A stretch of 64,000 nucleotides of DNA from Lotus japonicus (Eukaryota; Streptophyta; Magnoliopsida; Fabales; Fabaceae): assembly GCF_012489685.1 (NCBI RefSeq), contig NC_080046.1:65797984-65861983 (forward strand), read 5' to 3'. The stretch's first letter is position 1, and each line of letters starts with the position of its first letter. Below are positions 13,001 to 23,475 of the stretch, one piece after another. The translations under genes were made by a program, and so were the position numbers. The notes under the pieces were generated by a model. The model searched no databases. It was not told the DNA's origin and was given only the letters and a program-made list of their open reading frames with translations.

Positions 13001-13080
13001 AATTCTGAATAATTGTAGTTAGCAGTGGAGTTCGTGAAAAATTATTCGTGCATCGCACGGACAAACGGGTATAATCCTAG

Positions 13081-13796
13081 TTTAGAAGATTTAGATAACA
13101 TCAAAAGAAAAAGTTCATGTATTATTATTGTAATATATTTTAAGCTTTTAATTGATTGTGTCTATAGACACTTGTGCTCATGTAAGAATTACTTATTGTA
13201 TGCTCACAACAAATTTTCTTTGTCGGAGTACTAGCAATAAAAGGAAAAAAGATTAGGCAGCATATGTGATACAAATAAGTGCATATTTGTTTTTGCAAGG
13301 TAAATACGATTTTGCGTATCTCAACGCATTATTTGTCATATTGAATTTAACTTCGATCAGTTATAATTTGATTCACGCTAAATTTAATGGAAATCCAAAG
13401 ACACTCTAAAATTAACAAATCAGATGTTAGAAATAAATTTACTCTATTTCCTTTGATATCAAAGTTCATTGAAACAAATCTTATCCATCGTCGGAGCTCC
13501 TCTACCAGAGCTGACCCTAGTCCTCCACTGCGCCGCCCGCAACACTGATATTATATTCTTTTTATAGGTAAATGTTAGTTGTTAGTAATGTTAGAAAGTA
13601 ATCTCTCCTCAGTGTTCAAACCCTGCATCTTTCACCCTTCATCCCACCGTATTATTATGTTTCATAACTCTTACCACTTGAGTCATCGAGATCCTGATTG
13701 CGAAGGAAAAAGAGCGAAGTGAGTGAAAGATAAATGAAAATGAAAACCGGGGGTATTTATGTATTTTCCCAAAAAAATTGGGGCTTTTGTATAAGA
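13081..13796. other. Spacer of the duplicated unit, promoter side of the copy 1 nuclear-protein gene
   Basis: Single-copy spacer of the ancestral unit, lying between the Helitron and the MULE and repeated at about 38627-39332. In copy 2 it joins directly to the 5'UTR of the Lys/Arg/Ser-rich protein gene, so it holds that gene's promoter. No reading frame of interest. The left part has diverged by several percent from copy 2; the last 200 bases are nearly identical. Confidence 0.6.
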
Positions 13797-13805
13797 GAAA
13801 CAGAG
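13797..13805. repeat. 9-bp target site duplication of the MULE (left)
   Basis: GAAACAGAG here and again at 24072-24080. Copy 2 has it once, at 39339-39347, in the unoccupied site. Nine bases is the length typical of Mutator-like elements. Confidence 0.95.
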
Positions 13806-13847
13806 GAGCCCTGGATTTGGCACCCCAGGGCTTAGAAATGCCACCCC
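13806..13847. repeat. MULE left terminal inverted repeat
   Basis: Begins GAGCCCTGGATTTGGCACCC and pairs with the right end at 24030-24071. It contains two similar blocks, ATTTGGCACCCC and AAATGCCACCCC. Beyond base 42 the two ends diverge. Confidence 0.93.
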
Positions 13848-13888
13848 ACTTAAAAGTGGGGAAATACTATTATGCCCCTCCGTGTTTT

Positions 13889-14050
13889 ATTTCGGAATAT
13901 CCATTTCCGAAGTCTTTCTGATTTTGAGATTCCGATATGCTTCGGAGGGTAACGTTCCGAAGGCTGTTGTATTAATTCAAAACACGGGCTCGAAAGCTCT
14001 CTCATTTCCCATTTCATTCCGAATTTCTTCTTGAACTTCCATTTCCGAAG
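13889..14050. repeat. Subterminal TTCCGAA/TTCGGAA-rich block, left
   Basis: At least seven copies of TTCCGA or its complement TCGGAA within 160 bases just inside the left end. The same hexamer clusters at the right end (23865-24000), upstream of the transposase gene (23385-23475) and between the HROB-like and transposase genes (19870-20160). Clusters of short subterminal motifs are common transposase-binding regions, but that function is an inference here. Confidence 0.5.
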
Positions 14051-16304
14051 CCCTCCAAACCTTCACAGCCTTCATCAGAGCTCTCCCTTCATCGCTCTTC
14101 ATCATCTTCTTCGTCAACTACTGGAAGTAGAATTCCGCCCGCAATAGAGGTAAGGGCCTTCATATCTTCGTCATCTTGTTGTTGCTGTTAGGGTTACGGA
14201 TTCGAATTGTTGCTCTTGAAATTTTTGGGTGCGGTTTGGTATTTTGTGTATTAGGGTTTTAGTGATTTGTGGATTGTGCGGTATTGTTGAAATTGTTGGG
14301 TGCGATTTGTTGGGTGAAATTGTTGGGTGCAGCTTGAACAATTGTGCGGTTTTAGTATCTCATTCTTGAAGATGTCTGATTGAAGCTCTTGTTGATGTTG
14401 GTTTACTGTAAATTAACTTCTTCATGTTCATGCAGAGCCAAGGGAGCATGCTTTCTGCCTTGATTGTGCCTTGATTGTGCTAGAAGTGATTCACTGTGCT
14501 ACCTGTAAGTATTTCTTATCTTCTGATCCTGATCTTCATATAGTAAAACAATGGACACTAGTGGCTTTTGTATGTTTTACTTAAATATGTTGATTTTGGT
14601 GCTTAATATGTTGAATGAGATACTCAACCAAGTAAGGCTAATCCAATACTTGATACTCTTAACTAGGACAAACAGCCCTTACTCTACCCTGATAAATGAA
14701 CACCTCTAATCGTTGTGGCATGCAGATCATATTGGTCCCAACCAATTCCCATAGTGTTTCTGTACATAACTATGAAAACACACTTATGCTCTATCTTTGA
14801 TAATTTTTTAGTTTAGTTATTTTGGATTGGCTTTTTCATCAGTTAACTTTAGTTAAGTCATATTTAACATTGTGCCAACATGTTTATATTTTACATTTAT
14901 TTATATTGCCAGAATTAATTCACTTCTGAGGAGAGAAAAGAGAAGTTATCTAAACATGCTATGAGAGTACTAACTTTATGACTTGCTGCTAAAAGCATTG
15001 TATATGTTGGTGGAAATGGCAATCACACTTGTCACTACAGATGCTATTATCATAACCAGTGCTATAATTTTATCCCTTCTTGTTGATATACCATATGCAT
15101 CCCTGTCATTGTAAACAACAAAGAAAATTAGGAACCTGATATGGATGCTGATTTCAGGCAGATTTGATTAGTTAGGTTAATTTAGCATATTTCAATTTTT
15201 ATTTTTATATCTTTATTAGTTAGGAATTATTATATTTTTATTAGTAATGATTTGAATGTTTTTCTTTAACAGATAAGACATGATTGTTTCTTATCTTATT
15301 AGATATAGGATCTTTTTAATTAGATAAGATTCTAGTTTCCCTATTTGCTTGTACTCAACCCTTAAGTTGATAATCTTAGTTTCTACTTTTTAATTTGAAT
15401 AGAAACGCTGGTCTTGCTACTCATGCAGTTGTGTGCTTTTTGCTGAATGAGATGCTCAACCAGAACACTTTTGTTTCTTTTTCCCTTTGATAATCAATTT
15501 TGTTTAAAGAAAAGTTGATCCAAACATCCTCAACATACTTGATACATGTTTTGCCCTCTGTACTTTCAGTTTTCATTCTTAGAAAACTCTCTTCAAGTTG
15601 AGTAGCATTTACATATACTGGTTTATTCTTTTCAGTACATAAATATGCTAGACATGCTTATTGATCAAGTATGTTAGACATTCTTTTTATTTACATATAC
15701 TGGTTTACATATAGCATTTACATATACTGGTTTACATATACTGGTTTATTGATAATCTTAGTTTCTGCTTTTTAATTTGAATAGAAACACTGGCCTTGCT
15801 ACTCATGCAGCTGTGTGCTTTTTGCTGAATGAGATGTAACCAGAACACTTTTGTTTCTTTTCCCTTTGATAATCAATTTTGTTTAAAGAAAAGTTGATCT
15901 AAACATCCTCAACATACTTGATACATGTTTTGCCCTCTGTACTTTCAGTTTTCATTCTTAGAAAACTCTCTTCAAGTTGAGTAGCATTTACATATACTGG
16001 TTTATTCTTTTCAGTACATAAATAGGCTAGACATGCTTATTGATCAAGTATGTTAGACATTCTTTTTATTTACATATACTGGTTTATTGATCAGGAAACT
16101 GTTGAAAAGATTAGAGTTGGGATCAAAGAACAAACAGAAATCACTGTTCATTTTATCAGAGGTAAATAACCTGTCTTGGTTGATATATGTAGCCTCTTGA
16201 ATATTAAGTTTCTTCTAGCTTTCAGCTGATTGCATGAATATTCAGTTATAAAGCTCATCAATTGGTACTTTTACAATTATCTGATGAGTATTATTTTTTA
16301 ATAG
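14051..16304. other. 5' region of the MULE plant-mobile-domain gene
   Basis: 2.2 kb of AT-rich non-coding sequence between the subterminal block and the first ATG of the PMD gene, probably leader exons and introns (for example a GAG then GTAAGG donor near 14148). It holds a large tandem duplication listed separately. No reading frame of interest. Confidence 0.5.
15367..16092. repeat. Tandem direct duplication of about 345-380 bp inside the MULE
   Basis: Sequence starting TTGATAATCTTAGTTTCT at 15367 recurs at 15749 and stays closely similar to about 16092. The copies differ by a few substitutions and small indels (for example ATGAGATGCTCAACC against ATGAGATGTAACC). Between them are short reiterations of TTTACATATACTGG. 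Confidence 0.85.
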
Positions 16305-18501
16305 ATGGCTAAGAGGAAGAGCCAAGGGCGCAGGAAATCACATGTTGCTGGGAGCTCCCATGATGCCACGGAGGATGTTGAGGATCGCCACACAGCCCCG
16401 GATGATGTTGAGGATCGCCACAGACGGCTGCATGCTTCTTTTCGTAGAGTCAGAGGCAGATTTGGTGAGGACCAGGATGTTGGTGGGACATCAAATGAGG
16501 AGCGTCGAGACCCTTGTGAGATGATTCCTGAGCCTTCTCGTCAGACGACTCCCGAGCCTTCTCCGCCTTCTCCGCCTTCTCGTCAGACGACTCCCGAGCC
16601 TTCTCCGCCTTCTCGTCAGATGACTCCTCAGAGTTCGACAGAGAGTGAGCATGAGGTTGATGTGGAGCATGAGGTTGATGTGGAGCTTCAGGTTGATGTG
16701 GAGCCTGAGGTTGGTGTGGAGCTTGAGGGTGATGCTGGAGCACGACGGGATGAGGTGCCAGTCCAGACAGAGGCACCGTTTCCAGGGGGCCTGATGATCT
16801 GTCACTGTTGGTCCGTTACCCACATCACGTTGCGCCGTGTCTGTGGCATCATATTATAGGCACCGACCCGCGTTACCCCGATAGAGGTGTGTTGAAGTTT
16901 GCCAGCGCTGGGATGAAGCTGGCAAAGCTGACATGTGAGGGCGAGGGAGACGATATGAGCGCTGTTCGTCAGCGTGTGGAGGGGACCGGACTCTATCCGC
17001 TCTTCAGTTGCACCTATCTGGAGATAGACACACCCCTTCTATCTGCCCTCGTCGAGAGATGGCATGAGGATACCAGCAGCTTCCACATGCCATTCGGGGA
17101 GATGACCATCACCCTGGATGACGTGTCATCTATACTTCATTTGCCGATGGGTGATAGGTTTTATACTCCCGGACAGGCCAGCAGAGAACAGGCAGCGGAG
17201 ACCTGTGTTCTGCTCTTAGGAGGGGTAGCCACGGACTACATCATGGAGTTTAAGGCGGTGAAGACCATTGGCTTGCGATTCGGGTTCTTGCAGACTCTTT
17301 ACACTAGGGCTCTTGCTGGTTAGTTGTACTGTATACTTAATTTATTTGCAACTATTATATGTGAATTAAATGATTAATGGTTTCTTTGTTGTACTTTAGA
17401 GCATCGGCATGACCATGCAGCACGGATGTGGCTACTTCACCTCCTCGGCTCGACCTTGTTTGCGAACAAGAGTGGAGGACACTACACTTCTGTCCATTGG
17501 ATCGGCATGCTGCAGCACCTTGATCGGGTGTCAGAGTATGCGTGGGGCGCCATTGCACTAGCTACACTGTATGATGCACTTGGTCATGCCTCACGGAGGA
17601 AGACCAAGCAGATGAGCGGTTGTTCTTCCCTCCTGGTAGCTTGGGTGTTTGAGCACTTCCCACCCACCATTATTCAGCGGATTGAGGTCCCCGAGCACAC
17701 GGAGGACCAGCCCAGAGCGTGCAGGTGGATGGAGTCCCGGGCAGGGCATGCTGGACTGATGGAGAGGCGAGTTCTCTTCGATGAGATGACGGCAGAGGAC
17801 GTCATATGGACACCGTATGAGGAGCACAGGAGTCACAGAGAGCTGGACTTCCGAGCTTTATACTCAGGCTACATCCGGACTCCCATCCGGACGGCCGTGC
17901 GACCTCATCTTCCTGAGCGTGTGATGCGGCAGTTTGGGTACGTGCAGCCTATCCCGCGACACCCATCTGTTGTGATGGGCATGAGTTCTGCTGCGGAGGT
18001 CGTTGATGCAGCATACCAGGATTATGAGCCACACTTGATTCCAGGGGGGTCCCTAGTATAGTGGATGGAGCGGCAGTAGATGATTACCTGGACTGGTACA
18101 CCGGTGTATCTCACCGGTTCATCATCCCGGATGAGAGTAGGGCCGATCTCAGTGCTGTGGTAAGTGTGAACTTAATTTTCTTTATGCATTTTTGGTTTTG
18201 TGTATGCGGTTTACTAACATGTATATTGATTTATTTTCAGGCTTCTTTGCGTCGGGCCGTTGATTTGCTAGAGCAGGGACTTGAGGTCGACGACGGTCCC
18301 CCTAGAGATACACGCTCCCGCACTTTATTAGAGAAGTGCCTCACTGTCATCAGAGACTTGAGCAGGACCCAGGGCGTCACTTTCGTTGGTGTACGAGGAG
18401 GCAGATGTCGAGGCAGAGGAGGAGGCGGAGATAGAGGAGGTGGCAGAGGCGGAGGCAGAGGTCGTAGGGGTAGGGTGGGTCGTAGGGGCAGAGGGCAGTG
18501 A
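16305..18501 (+). pseudogene. Plant mobile domain (PMD, MAIN/MAIL-like) protein carried by the MULE, two frameshifts
   Basis: Member of the transposon-borne plant mobile domain family (aminotransferase-like, PF10536), often annotated as phosphatase-7 long-form homologue. Exons 16305-17318, 17400-18159 and 18241-18501. Order: basic N terminus; Pro/Ser/Thr and Glu/Val-Asp repeats (about residues 75-145); PMD core with LYPLFSCTYLEIDTPLLSAL, ILHLPMGDRFYTP, LLHLLGSTLFANKSGG and EYAWGAIALATLYDALGHAS; then a Gly-Arg-rich tail typical of RNA binding. The frame is broken twice, each by one missing base in a G run: 16785-16789 (five G where six restore the frame) and 18044-18049 (six where seven do). 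Either it is a young pseudogene or these are homopolymer sequencing errors. PMD proteins are linked to silencing and genome stability in plants; its role in the element is unknown. Confidence 0.82.
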
Positions 18502-18806
18502 CATTATTATTATGTGTACTTTTATCGCACTATTAGTTTATACACGCTTTATTATCGGTCTGTACTTTTATCGCATTATTAGTTTGGATTTCACATTATC
18601 ACGCTTTACTTGATTTGATTACATTTTTATCTCTTTTTAAATCAGGTAAAATAACAAACAAAATCCAATGGGAAGTGAAATAACGCACATAATCCAATTG
18701 AAGCAAAATAACGTACATAATTCAAGGGACGCAACATAGCCTACATAATCCAGGTCAAGGATTTTTTAAAGTTGCAAATAATTCAAAATTAGCCAAATAA
18801 CATTAA
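18502..18806. other. Convergent 3' ends of PMD gene and HROB-like gene
   Basis: About 300 bases of AT-rich sequence between two convergent stop codons; presumed 3'UTRs. An imperfect tandem repeat of AAATAACGCACATAATCCAA type lies at 18645-18755 (three or four units of about 35 bases). Confidence 0.5.
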
Positions 18807-19652
18807 TCAATCTTCTGTAATGTCGGTGAATGTTTCAGATGGAGGTCCACAGTCACTGGAGAATACCTGTGAAAATTCACATAAACGAAAATTGAGATGT
18901 GTAAAAATCCACAGTCACTTTTATTTTAATTATATATGTGTAAAAAAGATTTCCATACCTTAACTATGTTGGGCAATGTTATGTTCAGGTAACAATTAGA
19001 TTTTCTAGGAGAAAACACAGCTACCTCAAAGCAAAAAAGGAAGAAATAATGTTCAACTTGTCTAAAGAAGTAGAAACAATAGTCAAGTCGGTTAGAAATA
19101 ATAAACCTTCTGGATAAGCATAACAGATCCAACATTTATGTCCTTCGCGAATTCGCTTTCAGTGAAAACCTTGTGATGGACACTAGCACCGACAGTGCCC
19201 GTAGGATCCTGAAACTCAAACCCATATGGCATTGACAGAGGACATTTAAATACCATGACATTGATGAAAAAGAACGCGGAAGATGGAAATACCTTCAGGG
19301 TAACTGACACATCGCCGAATCCGTTTGGCGTGCATGATTTGATAACTGCGACGATGAGATCGACCCTTTCTAGATGGTGAGTGATTGAACCCAGAGGAGT
19401 TGCAGATCCGCCTAATTGCAGGGCTGAAAGCCAAGCATTGGAGTGAAAATCGGGATAAGTGTCGTGACCGTCTTCGACGACGCGCCTAACAAATTGTTGG
19501 GTTGGAATGAGGTGTCCGTCGGTGGTGGAGCTGCGTTGAATCATGGCGGCCTGGACAACACCAGCAGGGCCGGGAATGAGAGGACGAGAACTTGCAGAAG
19601 AGTTGCCTCGGAGTTTGCAAGGGTGGATGAAGGTGGGCAAATCTTGTTCCAT
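18807..19652 (-). CDS. HROB-like OB-fold protein carried by the MULE (195 aa)
   Basis: Resembles the OB-fold domain of homologous recombination OB-fold protein (HROB/MCM8IP), which in animals loads the MCM8-MCM9 helicase. Four exons with consistent phase: 19652-19293, 19208-19107, 19024-18959 and 18866-18807, open from ATG to TGA. Features in order: LIPGPAGVVQAAMIQRSS (about 25-42), FHSNAWLSALQLGG (about 68-81), then the OB strands ERVDLIVAVIKSC, FGDVSVTLKDPTGTVGASVH, GSVMLIQKVAVFSPRKSNCY and LNITLPNIVKVF, ending in an acidic tail. It has only the OB-fold core, not the long disordered N terminus of full HROB. It lies inside the element, on the same strand as the transposase and 690 bases downstream of it. 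The start is the first ATG that leaves a typical N terminus; an upstream in-frame extension to 19721 is less likely. Confidence 0.8.
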
Positions 19653-20341
19653 TTTGATTTTGAAGGTTTCGTTGAAAGAATGAAAGGAGAGGATGAATAC
19701 AAGAAAGCTTAAATCAAGCAAATTTATAGATGAATGAGTAATGGGGTTGGTTGTTGTTGGTGGTTGATAGTAATTAGGTTGGCTGTGGTTGGATGAGAGT
19801 AATGAGGTTGGTTGTGGTTGGTTGTGGATAGTGATGGAGAGACTTAAAATTAAAATGAGAAAAAAAATTAACGTTCGGATCCCCAGATTCCGAAGTTGTT
19901 CGGATCCTATAAATCCGAACTGTCTCGGAAACCTAAATGTCGAAGATTGTTTAAACTTGGGGGTGCCAAATTTAAGTATATGACACGGAAATGGAAAGGA
20001 GTCGTCCGAAAGATTTCGGACTCCGTAGTTCCGAACTATTGTTTTCGGACTAGAGCCTTCCGAATAGTGAAAACAAATGGGGTGGCATTTTACCTGACTC
20101 TAATAATACGGACATTAGCCTTCCGAAGTACTTCGGAAACCAAAGTTCCGAAATTTGCTTAACCAGTTAAAATGACAGTACCAGAAACAATGCAGGCAGA
20201 ATCACAAGTTCTCATAACCAGCTACATTGCAGGGCAGAAACAGATAAAATGCACATGAGAAATAGTTTAATACTACATCATAATACTTTGAACTTCTAAT
20301 TAGTTGTACATATGTCATTGCTACAAACATCAATCCTAGTC
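19653..20341. other. Spacer between HROB-like and transposase genes, with internal TIR-like pieces
   Basis: Contains the HROB-like promoter and transposase 3' end, a dense TTCCGAA/TTCGGA cluster (19870-20160), and two short segments resembling the element's ends: GGGGGTGCCAAAT near 19960 and GGGGTGGCATTTT near 20079. These match the two blocks of the terminal repeat in right-end orientation, which suggests a remnant of a related element end. Confidence 0.5.
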
Positions 20342-23300
20342 TCAATCTTCTCCAAGGTCTATAAAGACATTCTCTTGAGGACCACCCGTAGGATCAATCC
20401 AAGCATTCAATTCTGCCGTAAATGTAGCCAAACGCGCCGCATACGGGAAGATCCATTGGTCGGTGGGTTCTTTGGCCAAAAACGGCCATTGGGGAGCTAT
20501 TGTTGGCATAGGATGTCCCGGCTTAAGCTTGAGCTACATTTGAGAGTATAGCAATAAAGATAGATAAGAACAAAGTGGCTGAGTACAAAGTATACTAATT
20601 TAACGTGACAAGCGAGTGTAAGGTACTTCATAAAAGTTATACCTGAACAAAGTGGTTGGTGACGTGACCAACTGCTATAACGGGATGTACTTCCGGTGGG
20701 GCGCCTCCTCTCAATGGCAGATAAGTGTAACAACCTTTTAGTGAAATGGAGATGAAGACAACTTGCAACCTCGTAGCAATGAGGTACCCCATCTCCAGTA
20801 GAGACATCCACTTGTCTTCCGTTGCAATTGTACCAATCGGAAGGATGAGACGATTTTGTAGAGACTGAACCCTCTCATAACCAAATATGTTGCTATAGTA
20901 AGCGGTATTCTCTGAGAGTTCTACAAGCAACTCTTCCCTAATCAAAGGCCAACCGTCTTGACCTATGTCGGGTCTGAACAATGCAGCAACTGATCTATAA
21001 CCACAATTACCATCTGCAATAACATCTATGACTTTTTCTATATATTGATGGAAGAAAGATGGCAAATCATCCAAGTATATGCTGGTGGAGGACTGCTTGC
21101 TCTTCTTAGACTTCTTGCTTCGAGGACAAGAGACTTTGTTAGGTGTTGGCTTGAGGCTATTGTTAACATGTTCCCAATAACAAGGATCACGTTGTAAGGA
21201 TGGTTTTTGTTGACTAGGTGGTTTACTCTCCATAGCCTTGGACGAGCGCTTGGGCTTTATCTTCACTTGAGGAGGACACAGTGAACTACTAGAAGGACAA
21301 TAGAGCTCTTTTACCTTCCTCCTTAGCATACTTTGGCCCGCAACATCCAAAGTGTTGAAATAAGCGGTCAAGCCATCAATCTCTGACTTGAGGTCTCCTT
21401 GGTTTGAGGCTTGACTCCCAATGGGTACATGGTCCCAACCAAGTATCTTCCAGAAAGTATGGATTGCCTCATACGGAATTCTATCATAACTATGAAGTGC
21501 ACACGCACAAGGAAGCCCATGGGTAACTTGGAATGCGCATCCACAACCATCACGCATCACTCTGTTCTGTTCATCTTCCATGAGTTGCATGGCCTTTCTG
21601 GACACAAATCCCCTGATATTTGTATACATGGGCGACTTGAAACGATGTTCTACAAGGTTGATACTGCGCTCAAATGATGCCTTGATTTCATTGTGTCGTA
21701 CAGTGGTCAACCTATCCACTGCATCCCACGAGGCGCACAAGTCACCTCTGCCGTCTTTCAGCATCCTCTTCAAGGTTGAGTGTGCACTTTCAGCCCTGCA
21801 TACAAAAGATCATACTCTATCAATTTCTGGTAATAAAGCAAGACTATGAAATGAAAGATCACAACCAATAAAGTGTGCATTGTACCTGTTACTCGTTGTA
21901 GTTCCAAAATGCAACACAGAATTGGTCCACGCACTCACAAATTTCTCCTTGTGCTTTAACCATGTAGTAGAAATGTAGGATATGAAATCTGGGAAGTCCT
22001 TACACATGACACACATTTCCTTCCATTCCTCATCAAATTGTTCCACTGTTTCAGCATAAATCAGGCATTTCCAGTTCTCCATCACTGAAAGGGCAAAATC
22101 ATCCGTGCCAATCAACACTTTGCATTTTGCCTCCACATTCTTGTTTATGTGGAACCGGCATAATAAATTGGTACAATTGGGAAGACATTGCTTAACAGCA
22201 CTCAGTAAAGCCAAATCTCTGTCAGTCACAATCACTTGAGGTAATCTGGCATCATCGGCAATAAGAGACTTCATGCACTCCAAGGCCCAAACATAGTCAA
22301 TTGTGTGCTCCCTAACTATGTAGCAAAATGCTATGGAGAAAGTCAACCCCGTAGAAGTGAGACCAACCATTTCAAGCAAGGGGATCTGATATCTGTTTGT
22401 CTTGTACGTGCAATCCATGATGACCACATGAGGGAATGTGTTGAAGAGTCTGACCGCATCAGGATGAGCCCAAAAGAGATCCCTAATCTCACTTGAATCA
22501 GCTTGTTGCCTTTCAAAGTGAACATACTTGGCTTCTACCAACTTCTTCATCAAATGTTGCATTTCTGTCAATGGTCCCCTCTCCTCTTTTTTAAACCTTT
22601 TGTTGCAACTGTAAACTTGAGTGATTGTAGTCAAGTTACTTGGATTGTTTTCCTTCAATGCCGCTAGTATTTGTCTCGGTGGAGTCCAAGTACTAGTCAT
22701 GGTGCCCACAAGCCCCTTCTCTTCCTCTGTTAGTCGACCAACGTAGGGGTGGCCAACTAGTGATTTAGCTGGTTCATGGTTGTGTTTACCATCCATCACT
22801 TTCAGCCACCACATTCTATCACCCTTCGTAGGTCGTCCTTTGAGATTAAACTTACAATCAGTCTTTTGTGATGCGGTCTTTTTGTACTTGAATGTATTCG
22901 GGTCCTTGTATGGCCTGTAAATACCATGCTTCGCACACTTAATAGTAACAAATACCTTTCCTCCACTTATAGCATAGTCAGACCTTGCAATCACCAGCAC
23001 ATAACCATTCGCCTTTCCAACATTCTTAGCCCATTGTTCAAGCTCATCACGAGTATCAAATATCTGTTCAATGATAACATATTGCTTTAGAAATAAAACA
23101 TCCTACCAACCATCACTAATTATTCAATGATCATCACATCATTTTCCAAATACATAGTAGTATGTTCCAACAAAAATTATTCAATGAATACCTGGTCAGT
23201 TGTAAATAAATGTGTGGCGTCCACGCTTATACGAGGGGGCACCCACGGAATGATATTGCTAGGAGGCTCAACATTCCCAGAACCGCATGCGGCATCGCAT

Positions 23301-23347
23301 GCGGCATCAACCAGTAAATCTTCTTCATATAGGTACGGTTCAGTCAT
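20342..23347 (-). CDS. MULE transposase fused to an OTU cysteine protease domain (892 aa)
   Basis: DDE transposase of the Mutator/FAR1 superfamily. Exons 23347-23192, 23063-21886, 21795-20643 and 20533-20342, in phase and without stops. Domains: FAR1/WRKY-GCM1 zinc finger (about 53-155; KCAKHG, TDCKFNLKG, DGKHNHE); MULE core with D269 (VVIMDCTYK), D333 (VIVTDRDLALL) and E447 (AESAH); SWIM-like finger (CGCAFQVTHGLPCAC, Cys530, 532, 541, 543); basic linker; OTU domain (about 700-829) with catalytic-type DGNCGYRS (Cys709) and His826 in NHFVQ; C-terminal LKPGHPMP region. The fourth exon was added because the last ORF codon before its stop lies on a GTATAA donor and the downstream frame continues the family C terminus. 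OTU proteases cut ubiquitin chains; a role in protecting or processing the transposase is speculation. Confidence 0.9.
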
Positions 23348-23400
23348 TCAGCCTGCATGTAACAAACTGCAACTGGTTAACTACTTCGGACATTGGGATT

Positions 23401-23475
23401 CCGAACTCGTTCCGATACAGACAATCCGAACTCGTTCGGATACAGACAATCCGAACTCGTTCGGATACAGACAAT
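23401..23475. promoter_or_regulatory. Three tandem 25-bp units with CCGAAC-TC-GTTCGG palindromes upstream of the transposase
   Basis: Three head-to-tail copies of a 25-bp unit at 23401-23425, 23426-23450 and 23451-23475. Each contains CCGAACTCGTTCGG, a 6-bp inverted repeat around TC (unit 1 has one mismatch in its right arm). They lie 54-128 bases upstream of the transposase ATG, where a promoter or leader is expected. The half-site is the same TTCGGA motif that clusters inside both ends of the element, so the transposase zinc finger may bind both. Binding is inferred. Confidence 0.6.

Larger units (their letters stand above)
7334..13080 (+). mobile_element. Non-autonomous Helitron, 5,747 bp, with captured host gene pieces
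   Basis: The element starts 5'-TCTACTACTTC and ends ATAATCCTAG-3', that is 5'-TC and 3'-CTAG (CTRR), and sits between A and T with no target duplication. A 5-bp stem hairpin (CGTGC, loop ATC, GCACG, 13047-13059) precedes the 3' end, as in plant Helitrons. Copy 2 of the duplication has the unoccupied AT site at about 38627, where the two flanks join exactly. No Rep/helicase gene is visible, so it is non-autonomous. Inside are PNET2-like exons (10654-11077), a fragment of dispersed repeat (8955-9170), an unidentified 9.2-9.9 kb block and an (AT)n tract near the 3' end. Confidence 0.93.
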
